A stretch of DNA of 53,743 nt from Myxococcales bacterium (GTDB lineage Bacteria; Myxococcota_A; UBA796; GCA-2862545). Below are positions 27,466 to 35,730 of this stretch, in pieces; within the stretch, counting starts at the first letter, position 1; each line of letters begins with the position of its first letter. The notes under the pieces were generated by a model that saw nothing but the letters and a program-made list of their open reading frames with translations, made no database searches and was not told the DNA's origin. The position numbers were made by a program, and so were the translations under genes. Location: NCBI GenBank assembly GCA_019634415.1, contig JAHQVJ010000215.1, positions 1 to 53,743 on the forward strand. The letters are read 5' to 3'.

Positions 27466-28034
27466 CACTAGGCAACGATCTCCTAGAAGAGGTGCAGAAG
27501 CTGGGCCATGGCCCCTTCAGCTTCTTCGACATGACCGCACTCCTGGAAGGAGAGGCGAGACTCGTGTCGAGGGGGACTCATCAATTCGGCGCCTACTTCG
27601 TTCAGCAGAGTGGTGAGGAGATCCTCGACAGGCTCACGCAACAGCTCGACGCCGTCAAACCACTCAGGCTGCGTAGCTGCCCACACCCAGTCGAGCAGTA
27701 TCGATCTATGGAAGGCCCAAGCTACCTCCTTCTCTACTATTGGGCTCATTCCGATCAAGAGATCCTCGCATTGCGCGAGAACCCAAGTCTATACTCTGCG
27801 CAGGCGGGCGAAGAACTAGTCGCTGATCTGGCAACACTAGCCGATAACGGATGGTACCACTCTCAGGCACATCTGTGGGGAACCTGGTTGGTCGGCCATC
27901 AGTCTGGGCTTCTGGCCTTGGACTACTGGCACGCGCTCGAAGCCGCAACGTCCAAACAAACCGTTGATCGTCATCTATTCCGCGCACGAGAGACCCTCTC
28001 CCATTGGGAGGAGGAGCAGCGAAAGTCTCGATGA
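27462..28034 (+). CDS. Putative immunity protein with degenerate kinase-like layout
   Basis: A 190-residue protein whose ATG overlaps the toxin stop by four bases, the usual place for an immunity gene. The chain reads like a shrunken protein kinase: CPHPVEQYRSMEGPSYLLLYYW resembles the region before the hinge, and DLATLADNGWYHSQAHLWG then SGLLALDYWHAL resembles the catalytic-loop and DFG region. The HRD triad and DFG are not conserved and there is no clear glycine loop, so it would be inactive as a kinase. It shares this pattern with the larger protein encoded at 29099-30202. Base composition is lower in GC, like the toxin tail. The immunity role is inferred from position only. Confidence 0.68.
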   Translation: MTLGNDLLEEVQKLGHGPFSFFDMTALLEGEARLVSRGTHQFGAYFVQQSGEEILDRLTQQLDAVKPLRLRSCPHPVEQYRSMEGPSYLLLYYWAHSDQEILALRENPSLYSAQAGEELVADLATLADNGWYHSQAHLWGTWLVGHQSGLLALDYWHALEAATSKQTVDRHLFRARETLSHWEEEQRKSR

Positions 28035-28979
28035 TCCAGCTATTCCGGTCCCACTCCGAAGTGAGGGCAAAGCAGTCCCTGTCCGGGAGTTCCCGGATGC
28101 GGAGTGCCAGCACGCAGCGGGCCCTCGCGAGTGTCGAGGGCTTCGACCTGGCCCCGCCGCAGGCCATCGGCGGCCTTTCCCACTTGGCCCAAGGTGCCGT
28201 GGTCGACGACGTGATGGCGCACATGAGGAACGATTCGGAGTTTGCATCACAGCTCGTGGCACTGGATTGTGTGTTGGTGCATCCCCATGGGCTGATCCAG
28301 GGCCCCAGCATGTTCCAGTCCTTCGAGGAGACGGGTCGTCGCGTCCAAAGCCTCCTCGAGCGCGCCAAGACGGCACGGCCCGGAGACGAAGATCTCTCCG
28401 CCGTTGTTCAGCGCCTGTTCGAGGAGCCCGTGCGCGAGCGCTCGCTTCATCAACGGCATGGGCGATCTGACCTCGAGAGGATTGAGCAAGGATGCCGTGC
28501 TCATCATCCTGGGCGACATCGCGGGCTCGGGGGCCAGCATGCAACGAGCCATTCGTGGGGGCGGCCGTCCTGCAGTCGCTGGAATCTGCTCTCCGAGTGT
28601 GGACTTCCAGGGGAAGATCGTGGCCGCCCCTATTCTTGGTACCACCGATGCAGAGCAACGCTTCACCGTGAGGGACAACACACTCCACCCCAGTAACGTC
28701 CAGCTGGTGGATCAAATCGATGACGGTGAGGTCTTCTACCGACCATTTCGGAGTGTTCCCACGACCGAGTCCTCGGCCTTCTTCAGAAGCCTAAGCGAGG
28801 AACAGCGCGAGTCGGCCCTCGACCTGATGGGACCCGAGCACGGGTATGGGGGGAACGCCCTGTTGATGGCATTCCCCTACATGGCCCCCAACAACAACAA
28901 CAGATTCTTCGTCGACGTCCTCGCTCGGCACTTCGTTCTGAATCGAAACCAGGGCGCCGTCAAGGAGCCAGGGGAATAA
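28031..28979 (+). pseudogene. Broken orphan toxin tail (second PRTase-like module)
   Basis: Two reading frames together match the C-terminus of the large toxin. The first (28031 to about 28445) begins at an ATG overlapping the previous stop and contains LDCVLVHPHGLIQG and ETGRRVQSLLERAKTARPGD, equivalent to NCKFIHPRGFERG and EGRVSDLIARAKEHQLEG in the intact toxin. The second frame (from about 28445 to 28979) contains RFINGMGDLTSRGLSKD, VLIILGDIAGSGAS and LLMAFPYMAPNNNNRFF, equivalent to the PRPP loop and C-terminal motif. Between them roughly 140 residues present in the intact toxin are missing and the frame changes. No secretion leader is present, so this is best read as a displaced, decaying alternative toxin tip. 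Confidence 0.75.
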
Positions 28980-28980
28980 C

Positions 28981-29056
28981 GTGGCAAACGAACCACAGGT
29001 CATCCAAGCGCTACGAGAGCAGCGTTCGGGCAGACGGCCCTTCCCGCAAGACGGTT
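28981..29056 (+). other. Short start-proximal frame of the downstream gene, ended by an early stop
   Basis: A GTG one base after the orphan-toxin stop opens a 24-codon frame (starts VANEPQVIQALREQRSG) that ends in TGA at 29054-29056. Its wording resembles the N-terminus of the 190-residue putative immunity protein (LLEEVQKLGHGPF). The next frame over stays open across this point and leads into the 29099 gene. This suggests that the original gene began here and was broken by a one-base shift near 29050. Confidence 0.45.
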
Positions 29057-29098
29057 GACAACTTCGAGATCGTCTCGGCATTCGGCGTCGACAACTAC

Positions 29099-30202
29099 GT
29101 GGATTGTCTCAGAAGAGTCGAGCCTTTCGAGCTGTCCATCGCGCCCCGAGTTCTCTGGATGGCACCGACCAGCGACAACGTGAAGTTCGTCGTCTCCGAG
29201 TACGTCGACCTCCCAGGCGAGACCATTGCTTCTCTGCGAGAGCGGGTGTGGCCACTTCCCAACGCACACAAGGCAAAGGCGCTCGATGACCTGAGAACAC
29301 TCGCACAGCACGGCCTGTGGCACGAGTATGCACATCTGGGCATACCGCACTGGCGCTGCTCCAGCGGAGGACGACTCGTCCTCACGGACTGGGGCGCCCT
29401 CGTCCGTCCACGAAAACCCGACTTCGAGAACTGGCTGCTCTCCGTCGAGGACATGTTCCACAGCATCGCTCTCGTGCGTCGAACTGCCGAGGGCGCTGCA
29501 CGCCTGGAGGCCGTCTTCGCGCGATCGCTACGGGGGGACAGCAGCGCCGCGACACAGATGCCAGACGCCCTGTTCGCCGCTGGCGTCACCCCTGAAGCAG
29601 AGCTGTGGCAAGCCGCCTTGGCCGGCCACACCAAGACCCAGGTACAAAACGGCAGGTGGGCAGGCACCACGGCACACCTCGGCACCCTCCCACCACTCGA
29701 CGCACACGTCGGGGATCTGTGGCTCGATCCCGTCGAGGCTGCCGTCGCAGTCTACATCGGGCCGGGATGGCTCTCCCTTCGCCCTCTGCAAGGGTGGCAG
29801 CTGCAGTCCTGGCCCACACCGTTGCCTCTGGATGCGATTGGGCACCCAGCTCGAGACCTGGGACAGCCCGTCAACCAGATGACCCCAGAACAAGCTCGAG
29901 AGCTTGCTTCGGCGTTCGGAAAGCGGCTCCCTACGACAGCACACTGGAGCCATGTCCTCGCTGCGTTGGACCACCGACGCAACGTCGAGGAAGATCTGTG
30001 GTCGATGTACCCTCCCGTGGATTGGCTCGACTGGGACGACGGCACCCAAGAGCGACTAGTGCGTACCGCCGACGGCACGCGACAGCCCTCCGAACGCCGC
30101 GCAACCAGGGCAGGCGCCAGAACGTTCCTTGTCGTAGGGGCAGACGGACGCATCTCCCTCGACGGGGGACGACAGCGCTTCTCCATTCGATCCACAGCTT
30201 GA
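29099..30202 (+). CDS. Kinase-like putative orphan immunity protein with FGE-like C-terminus
   Basis: A 367-residue protein, or a longer one if a frameshift near 29050 is repaired; the GTG at 29099 is the first start in this frame. Residues ~10-125 follow the same degenerate kinase plan as the 190-residue gene: KFVVSEYVDLPGETIASL, DLRTLAQHGLWHEYAHLG and GGRLVLTDWGALV, where DWG stands in for DFG and HEY for HRD. After residue ~150 a second part carries GDLWLDPVEAAVAVY and later PEQARELASAFGKRLPTTA, close to the formylglycine-generating-enzyme/SUMF1 signature (GKRLPTEAEW). Kinase-FGE fusions are known in bacteria. The catalytic cysteines of true FGE are not evident. Role as cognate immunity to the broken tail upstream is inferred. 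Confidence 0.62.
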   Translation: MDCLRRVEPFELSIAPRVLWMAPTSDNVKFVVSEYVDLPGETIASLRERVWPLPNAHKAKALDDLRTLAQHGLWHEYAHLGIPHWRCSSGGRLVLTDWGALVRPRKPDFENWLLSVEDMFHSIALVRRTAEGAARLEAVFARSLRGDSSAATQMPDALFAAGVTPEAELWQAALAGHTKTQVQNGRWAGTTAHLGTLPPLDAHVGDLWLDPVEAAVAVYIGPGWLSLRPLQGWQLQSWPTPLPLDAIGHPARDLGQPVNQMTPEQARELASAFGKRLPTTAHWSHVLAALDHRRNVEEDLWSMYPPVDWLDWDDGTQERLVRTADGTRQPSERRATRAGARTFLVVGADGRISLDGGRQRFSIRSTA

Positions 30203-30261
30203 TGCAACCATCTGTTCTACTGTCTCGAATCTATCGAGAGCCCCGAATCTCGGCAGGTTGT

Positions 30262-30297
30262 CGAGACGACCCTGGCCTGTAACTGACGGTCGTCCCG
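30262..30297. terminator. Possible bidirectional terminator between convergent genes
   Basis: The 146-base gap between the convergent genes ending at 30202 and 30349 contains an imperfect inverted repeat, cgagacgacc at 30262-30271 and ggtcgtcccg at 30288-30297, with a 16-base loop and one mismatch. No T-tract follows. I see no gene in the gap. Confidence 0.3.
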
Positions 30298-30348
30298 GAC
30301 GAGGGGCATCCTGCGCGGAGGGCGCGTCGACGGCATGGCCCCGCGCGC

Positions 30349-33300
30349 TCAAAGCCCCGCTAGCCGTTGTCCCACATAGGAATCCGGCCCCATGCCCGAT
30401 GCCGCCGCCGCGTCCTCGGCACGTCCCCGCCAGTGTGCTGCCCCGGCCTCGTCGCCGACCGTGGTGAGGGCGGCCGCCAGGTGCACCCCCACCAGCGCCA
30501 GCTGGTCCCCCGTCGCGGACACGTCCCGAAGCTGCGCCACCGCAGCTCGCACCCCCGCTTCGTCCCCCAGCCGCGCCGCGATCTCGGCACCGATGGCAAT
30601 CAGGGGCAGGTTGTCGCGCTCGCCTGCATCGGGCAGCCACAGATCGTGGGCGGTGACCGGATCGTCGCAGGCCAGCGCGAGGATCACGCGGATGTACACC
30701 ACATCCTCCACCGCCACCACCCGCGGACCGAAGCCCGCAGCGAGCTGGCCCGCCCGATCGCCGTGCTCCAGCGCCACGTCGAGGCGGCCCTGCAGCAGGT
30801 GGGCCATGGCGAGCAGACACTCGGCGTGTACCTCCCGGTCGCGCCAGCCGTAGCGCTGCGTGAGGGCCAGCAGCTCGGGCAGCCCCTCCAGGCACTCGGA
30901 CACCCGCCCCTCGAACAGCCGCCCCACACACACCATGCGCAGGGCGTCCACGCTGCCCCTGGGCAAGTCCACCTGCTGGAACAGGTGCAGCGACTGCAGC
31001 GCCAGCCGCTCCCACTCCCCTCGGGTGTGAAAGTGAAGCTCCGCGTCGAACAGGTGGAAGTAGGCTCGCTGCCGCAAGCTCCCCTGCTGCTCGTACCAAG
31101 CGCGAGACGCATCGAGGCTGGCCACCGCATCGTCGACGTTCCCTTGCGCGGCATGCAGGTGCGCCAGGTTGCGGTGCCAGCCTGCGGCCATCTGCGCCGA
31201 AGGCGGGTCGCGCAGGGCCTGCTGCAGCGCCTCCGCCGCCCCCGGCACGTCACCCGTCCGCGACAGCAGGATCGCCGTGATCGCCTGCGACTCCGCAGGC
31301 GACTCCTGCAGGCGAGGGTCCTTCGCTGCATCCTGAACGACCTGCTGCGCCTCGTCGTGCCGCCCCGCGGTCAGCAAGTCGAAGACGAGCTGACGCAGCA
31401 GGTGGCGGTACGGAACCGGCCGCTCCTCCTGCACGAGAGCCTCCCGGGCCAGCGCGATCGGGGTCCGAGCCGGCCCGTCCGCCAGCGCCCACGCCGCCTC
31501 CAGGTTGGCCCGCTCGGCGACGAGCCCCCGCAGCAGGGTGTCTCCGCCCCGACGCACCCAGGCGTCGGGATCGCTCCCCAGGCTCGCCGCCCAGGCCACG
31601 AAGCGCTCCTGCACGGCCTCGTCGCACACGAATGCCTGCCGCACGCTCTGCTGCACGTGCGGGTACATCCGCAGCCGCGAGCGCCCCCGCTGGGCGGGGC
31701 TCGGCGCCTGCCAGAGCAGGTGACGCTCGCGCAGACGGCGGAGCACGTGGGGCACGGGCTCGTCGCTGCGCAGCACCGCGGCCGCCGCCTCGGGGCGGAA
31801 CCCGTCCTCGAAGATCGCCAGCTGGGCACAGGCCGAGCGCTCCGCGGGATCGAGGCGCTGCAGCGCGCGACGAACCGCTCGGGTGACCGGCCCCTCCTGC
31901 TGCAGCGAACGGCTCCAGCTCGCCCACGCATCGTCGACGGAGGACGTCTCGAGGAGTGGAGCCACCACCTTCAGCGCCAGCGGGAGCGCGGACACCCGGC
32001 GCACCAGGTCGCGCAGCGACGCGTCGGAGGCCGTGATGCCCGGCGCCAGCCGACGCAGCAACCGACAGGCGTCCTCCTCCGACAGCGGAGGCACCTCGTG
32101 GACCCGCTCCCGCGCCACCCCCAGGGCGCTCGACGAGGTGACGAGCAGGGTCGCGCCGGCGTCCCGCCAGGCCACCAGCTGCTCGAGCACCGCCGGATCG
32201 GGATGGCACCCGTCGAGGACCACCAGCGGCGTCTGCAGCACGGCCTGACGCACGGCGCCAGCGAGCTGATCGACGTGGCTCCAGGGCACGACGCAGTCCA
32301 ACGCCACGGCGACCGCCTGGAGCACGTCCGGAAGGTGCTCGGCAGCGCCGAGCTCCACCAGCCGCCCCCCAGCGACGGCACGCACCACCGCCGCCGCCAC
32401 AGCACTCTTGCCCACACCGATGGGGCCCACCAGGGTGACCAGCCCGCCCGCCGCCACGTCGGAGGCGACCTCGTCGAGCAGCTGATCGCGGCCGATCAGG
32501 ACCGCTGCGGGCACCCCCGCCCAGGTCCGCGGCACACGCTCGCCGACGGGCGCCTCCCACTCCACCACCCCCAGCAACACGTCGCGGAAGGTGGCGACGT
32601 CGGGGATGCGGTGCGCCGGATCGGCTGCCAGCGCCCCCCCCAGCGCCGCGCGCGTGCCCTCCGAGAGGTCGGGACGCAGCACCCCGGGATCGGAGTACAG
32701 CCCGCGACGCGCCCGGTCCAGCACCTCCAGGGGAGAGTCGCCCACGAAGGGCGGCCGCCCGCAGAGCAGCGTGTACAGCGTGGCCCCGAGCGAGAACACG
32801 TCGGCGCTGGGCCCGACCCTCCGTGGATCGTCCACCTGCTCCGGCGCCATGTACAGCGGCGTCCCCAGGATCACGCCGGTCGCCGTGAGCCCGACGTGCT
32901 GGCCGTCGCGGGCGATGCCGAAGTCCGCCACCTTGGCCCGGGGCGGCTCGGCGTCGGTGAGCAGGATGTTCGAGGGCTTCAGATCGCGGTGCACCACGCC
33001 CGCCCGGTGGGCCACCTGCACGGCGTCGAGGACGTCCATCCACAGCGCACAGACCTCGGCCTCCGACCGGCCGTCGGCCCAGGTCGCCAGGGCAGGCCCG
33101 TGCACCAGCTCCATGACCACGGCCAACACACCGTCCACCTCGAGCAGCTCACGGGCCCGAACCACATGGGGGTGGTCGAGGGAGGCCAGCACGGCAGACT
33201 CGCGCCGCAGCCGGGTCTCAGCGCTCGGATCCGGGTGGTGGAGCAGCTTGATGGCCGCCTCGGAGCCGTCGTCGTGGCGCGCCCGCCACACGGTGGCGAC

Positions 33301-33369
33301 GCCCCCGGCTCCGATCCGCTCGACGAGCTGCCAGGGCCCGAGGCGCTCGGGCGGCTGGAAGGGGTGCAT
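30349..33369 (-). CDS. Ser/Thr protein kinase fused to an ATPase domain and helical repeats
   Basis: A 1006-residue cytoplasmic regulator. Residues ~10-270 form a complete eukaryotic-type kinase: glycine loop IGAGGVATVW, lysine in AIKLL, catalytic loop HRDLKPSN, VADFGIA, and MAPEQ. Residues ~285-600 form an NTPase of the AAA/STAND kind with Walker A GPIGVGKS (near 313) and Walker B-like PLVVLDGCHPD. The remaining ~400 residues are helical pairs of the tetratricopeptide type (for example RNLAHLHAAQGNVDDAVASL). The architecture is common in Myxococcota, where such proteins sense signals and phosphorylate regulators. ATG start is preceded by a purine-rich cagggggc. It converges on the toxin operon. 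Confidence 0.88.
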   Translation of the reverse strand: MHPFQPPERLGPWQLVERIGAGGVATVWRARHDDGSEAAIKLLHHPDPSAETRLRRESAVLASLDHPHVVRARELLEVDGVLAVVMELVHGPALATWADGRSEAEVCALWMDVLDAVQVAHRAGVVHRDLKPSNILLTDAEPPRAKVADFGIARDGQHVGLTATGVILGTPLYMAPEQVDDPRRVGPSADVFSLGATLYTLLCGRPPFVGDSPLEVLDRARRGLYSDPGVLRPDLSEGTRAALGGALAADPAHRIPDVATFRDVLLGVVEWEAPVGERVPRTWAGVPAAVLIGRDQLLDEVASDVAAGGLVTLVGPIGVGKSAVAAAVVRAVAGGRLVELGAAEHLPDVLQAVAVALDCVVPWSHVDQLAGAVRQAVLQTPLVVLDGCHPDPAVLEQLVAWRDAGATLLVTSSSALGVARERVHEVPPLSEEDACRLLRRLAPGITASDASLRDLVRRVSALPLALKVVAPLLETSSVDDAWASWSRSLQQEGPVTRAVRRALQRLDPAERSACAQLAIFEDGFRPEAAAAVLRSDEPVPHVLRRLRERHLLWQAPSPAQRGRSRLRMYPHVQQSVRQAFVCDEAVQERFVAWAASLGSDPDAWVRRGGDTLLRGLVAERANLEAAWALADGPARTPIALAREALVQEERPVPYRHLLRQLVFDLLTAGRHDEAQQVVQDAAKDPRLQESPAESQAITAILLSRTGDVPGAAEALQQALRDPPSAQMAAGWHRNLAHLHAAQGNVDDAVASLDASRAWYEQQGSLRQRAYFHLFDAELHFHTRGEWERLALQSLHLFQQVDLPRGSVDALRMVCVGRLFEGRVSECLEGLPELLALTQRYGWRDREVHAECLLAMAHLLQGRLDVALEHGDRAGQLAAGFGPRVVAVEDVVYIRVILALACDDPVTAHDLWLPDAGERDNLPLIAIGAEIAARLGDEAGVRAAVAQLRDVSATGDQLALVGVHLAAALTTVGDEAGAAHWRGRAEDAAAASGMGPDSYVGQRLAGL

Positions 33370-33396
33370 GCCCCCTGGTCTAACTGCGAAGGAGAG

Positions 33397-34533
33397 CTAC
33401 GGGCGCCACACCGGCCGAAGTCGGGGGACGCCGGGCTCGAGGTCGAGGGGCAGGCGCACGATCTCGGAGCCGTCCAGCCGCGACACGTACAGATCGAGTC
33501 CCCCCTCTCGGTCGCTGGTGAACACGATCTTGGTGCCGTTCGGCGAAAGCGACGCGTTCTGGTGGAAGCCCGCGTCGGCGATCACGGGCTCCACGCCCGA
33601 GCCATCGGGGTTCATGCGCACGATGTGCAGGTTCCGACCCTCCGAGCGAGACGCCAGCAAGAAGCGCCCCCCGTCGGTCCAGTGGGGGTAGTCGAGCCAA
33701 GGATCACCGTCGGCGATGCGCTCGGGCAGGTCGCCCAGACTGCGCAGCACGTACAGCTCCTTGCGCACCAACGCGGTCACCGGGGTCTGCGTGCGGAAGA
33801 CGATGCCCGCGTGGGACCAGTGGGGCTCGTACACGGCGACGCCGAGGAACACGGCCTGGCGAGCGCGAGCGCCGTCCAGATCCGCCACCCACAGCTGGAT
33901 GTCCCCGCCCTCTCGACGGATCCAAGCCACCTCTGATCCGTCCGGCGAGACGGTGGGCTGCGCGTCGGCCTCGACGTCGTCGGTCAACAACGTCTCGACG
34001 CCGCTGTCGAGGTCGAGGATCGCCAGATCGGTGCTCTTGCCGGTGTCGGCCGCGTAGAGCAGCTGCGATCCGTCCGGGGTGAACGCGGGATCGAACCCCT
34101 CTGCGACGGGCTCGGTACGCTCCCCGTCGAACAGCATGATCTCGCCGTTCTCCCACCACGCCAGGGGGCTCGTGAAGGCGACGGTGATCCGAACCGTCTC
34201 CTGCCACTGGCTCCCCTCGGCATCCGTGACGGTCAGGGTGATCTCGTGGTCCCCGAGGGGCAGATCGTCGACGGTCAGGGTGGGCAGCTCCCCCAGCACC
34301 TTCTCCCCCACCGCCCACACGAAGGACTCGTCGCAGCAGGCGGAAGGCCGGTCCATTCCCTGCACGTAGGCATCGAAGCGAACGGGCGCCCACAGATCGA
34401 AGACCTCTCCCTCGGCAGGCGACAGCAGCCGCGTCTCGGGCTCCAGGTTCGGATCGATCAGGGGAGCGGGCTCGGTGGGCGCTTGCACACATCCGAGCCA
34501 CGGCATCAGCCACACAGACACGAGGCCACTCAT
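33397..34533 (-). CDS. TolB-like beta-propeller lipoprotein
   Basis: A 378-residue predicted lipoprotein. The start MSGLVSVWLMPWLGC gives a short signal peptide with lipobox LGC at Cys15; the longer open frame upstream lies in another gene. After an Ig-like stretch (residues ~35-125, DLPLGDHEITLTVTDAEGS) come repeats of the WD40/PD40 TolB kind: FDPAFTPDGSQLLYAA, AQPTVSPDGSEVAWIRR, and ASLSPNGTKIVFTSDREGG. It is probably anchored in the periplasm or outer membrane and binds a protein partner. The ATG overlaps the stop of the upstream lipoprotein gene, so the two are co-translated. Confidence 0.85.
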   Translation of the reverse strand: MSGLVSVWLMPWLGCVQAPTEPAPLIDPNLEPETRLLSPAEGEVFDLWAPVRFDAYVQGMDRPSACCDESFVWAVGEKVLGELPTLTVDDLPLGDHEITLTVTDAEGSQWQETVRITVAFTSPLAWWENGEIMLFDGERTEPVAEGFDPAFTPDGSQLLYAADTGKSTDLAILDLDSGVETLLTDDVEADAQPTVSPDGSEVAWIRREGGDIQLWVADLDGARARQAVFLGVAVYEPHWSHAGIVFRTQTPVTALVRKELYVLRSLGDLPERIADGDPWLDYPHWTDGGRFLLASRSEGRNLHIVRMNPDGSGVEPVIADAGFHQNASLSPNGTKIVFTSDREGGLDLYVSRLDGSEIVRLPLDLEPGVPRLRPVWRP

Positions 34534-35666
34534 CGGCCACCTCCAGGGGCGGGGGGAGCAGGAAGGAGGGTGAGGTGCGGCACCGCCCCCACGTCTTGAT
34601 CGAGGGTGATGGGCATCTGCCACTCGGCAGCCTCCACCCGCACCTGGACCGTGCGGAACTCCGGCATGGATGGAGGGTCCACGTAGGGGGCGATCGTGTG
34701 GGATGCGACGCCGAACGACAGGGAGCCGCTCACCCAGTTCTCGGAGCCGACCTGCATGATCTGCGCCGCGTGGGCGCTCCCCAGCGAGCCGGACTGGTTG
34801 GTACTGGTGTGCCCGAGCACGAGACCCTGGGTCATGTTGCCGACCTCGATGTCGGTGGGCGTGAGGATTCCCGTCACCTCGCCCCATAGGTAGCTGAGCT
34901 GCAGGAACACCGAGTCGAAGTACAGCTGCGAGCCGAGCTGGGCCGTGGCCTCCTCGCCCTGCTCGGGCTTGAACTCGTGGGGCTCACCGCCCGTGATCAC
35001 GATGGCGCCACCGTTCACCACCAGGTTCGCGTAGCCGAGGTGGGGGTGCAGTGGGTGCTGCAGTGGAAAGTAGGGACCCGTCGTCGCGTTGAAGGTGCTC
35101 GCTGCGGTCTCGTACAGATCCCAGGTCCGCGCACGGAAGAAGTCGTAGTTCCCCTCACCGTACAGCGGCGTGAGCGCATCGATCTTGGCATCCCCGTCGT
35201 CGTCGTAGATGGCGGCGAAGTGGGAGAACTCCACCTGGGGGTCGTCTCCCAGGTAGGGGTAGCCAGCGTCGACGGGCTTCCAGAGCACCCGGAGGTAGGC
35301 ATCCACGAGGTCTCGGACCTTCAGCGTGCCCTGCGCCTGGCCTCGATCGGAGGTACCCATCAGGTAGACGGTGACGGCATCTCCATAGACGAACCCCTGC
35401 TCCCGCTGCTCGGGCTCGAGGTCGTAGCACTCCTCCCCCAGCCCGTCGTAGTACAGGTACAAGAAACACAGTCGCTGGGAGAGCAGCGGCTCGTCGGTGG
35501 AGTAGGCCCACGTGAGCGTGACCTCGTCGCCGTCCTCTGCGCGGGTGTGGGAGGACTCGAAGGACGTCAGCTCCCACGTGGGAGGGATCTGCCCCACACC
35601 GCCAGGGCAGCCGAGGCTCGGCAGCACCAGCAACGTGCACAGCGTTGTACGAAATGTCGACACCAT
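34530..35666 (-). CDS. Lipoprotein of unknown function, partner of the TolB-like lipoprotein
   Basis: A ~378-residue protein with a lipoprotein signal (TTLCTLLVLPSLGC, lipobox LGC). A strong ribosome site (aggagg at 35675-35670) suits the ATG at 35666 or the GTG two codons... three bases further in frame at 35663; both keep the signal peptide. The mature part opens with an Ig-like segment (TWELTSFESSHTRAEDGDEV) and has acidic Asp-rich loops such as YDDDGDAKIDAL that could bind calcium. I do not recognise a family. It overlaps the TolB-like gene by four bases, and the pair probably acts as an envelope complex. Confidence 0.75.
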   Translation of the reverse strand: MVSTFRTTLCTLLVLPSLGCPGGVGQIPPTWELTSFESSHTRAEDGDEVTLTWAYSTDEPLLSQRLCFLYLYYDGLGEECYDLEPEQREQGFVYGDAVTVYLMGTSDRGQAQGTLKVRDLVDAYLRVLWKPVDAGYPYLGDDPQVEFSHFAAIYDDDGDAKIDALTPLYGEGNYDFFRARTWDLYETAASTFNATTGPYFPLQHPLHPHLGYANLVVNGGAIVITGGEPHEFKPEQGEEATAQLGSQLYFDSVFLQLSYLWGEVTGILTPTDIEVGNMTQGLVLGHTSTNQSGSLGSAHAAQIMQVGSENWVSGSLSFGVASHTIAPYVDPPSMPEFRTVQVRVEAAEWQMPITLDQDVGAVPHLTLLPAPPAPGGGR

Positions 35667-35730
35667 CACCCTCCTGCAACAGAGAGCTATGGGTCCGCCC
35701 GATCCGACGGGTGTCGACTCGTGTCGGGCG

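Noticed and set aside
30367..33936. 1189-codon + strand frame opposite the first kinase
   Set aside because: Spans two minus-strand genes, has no motif and a His/Gln/Arg-rich shadow composition.
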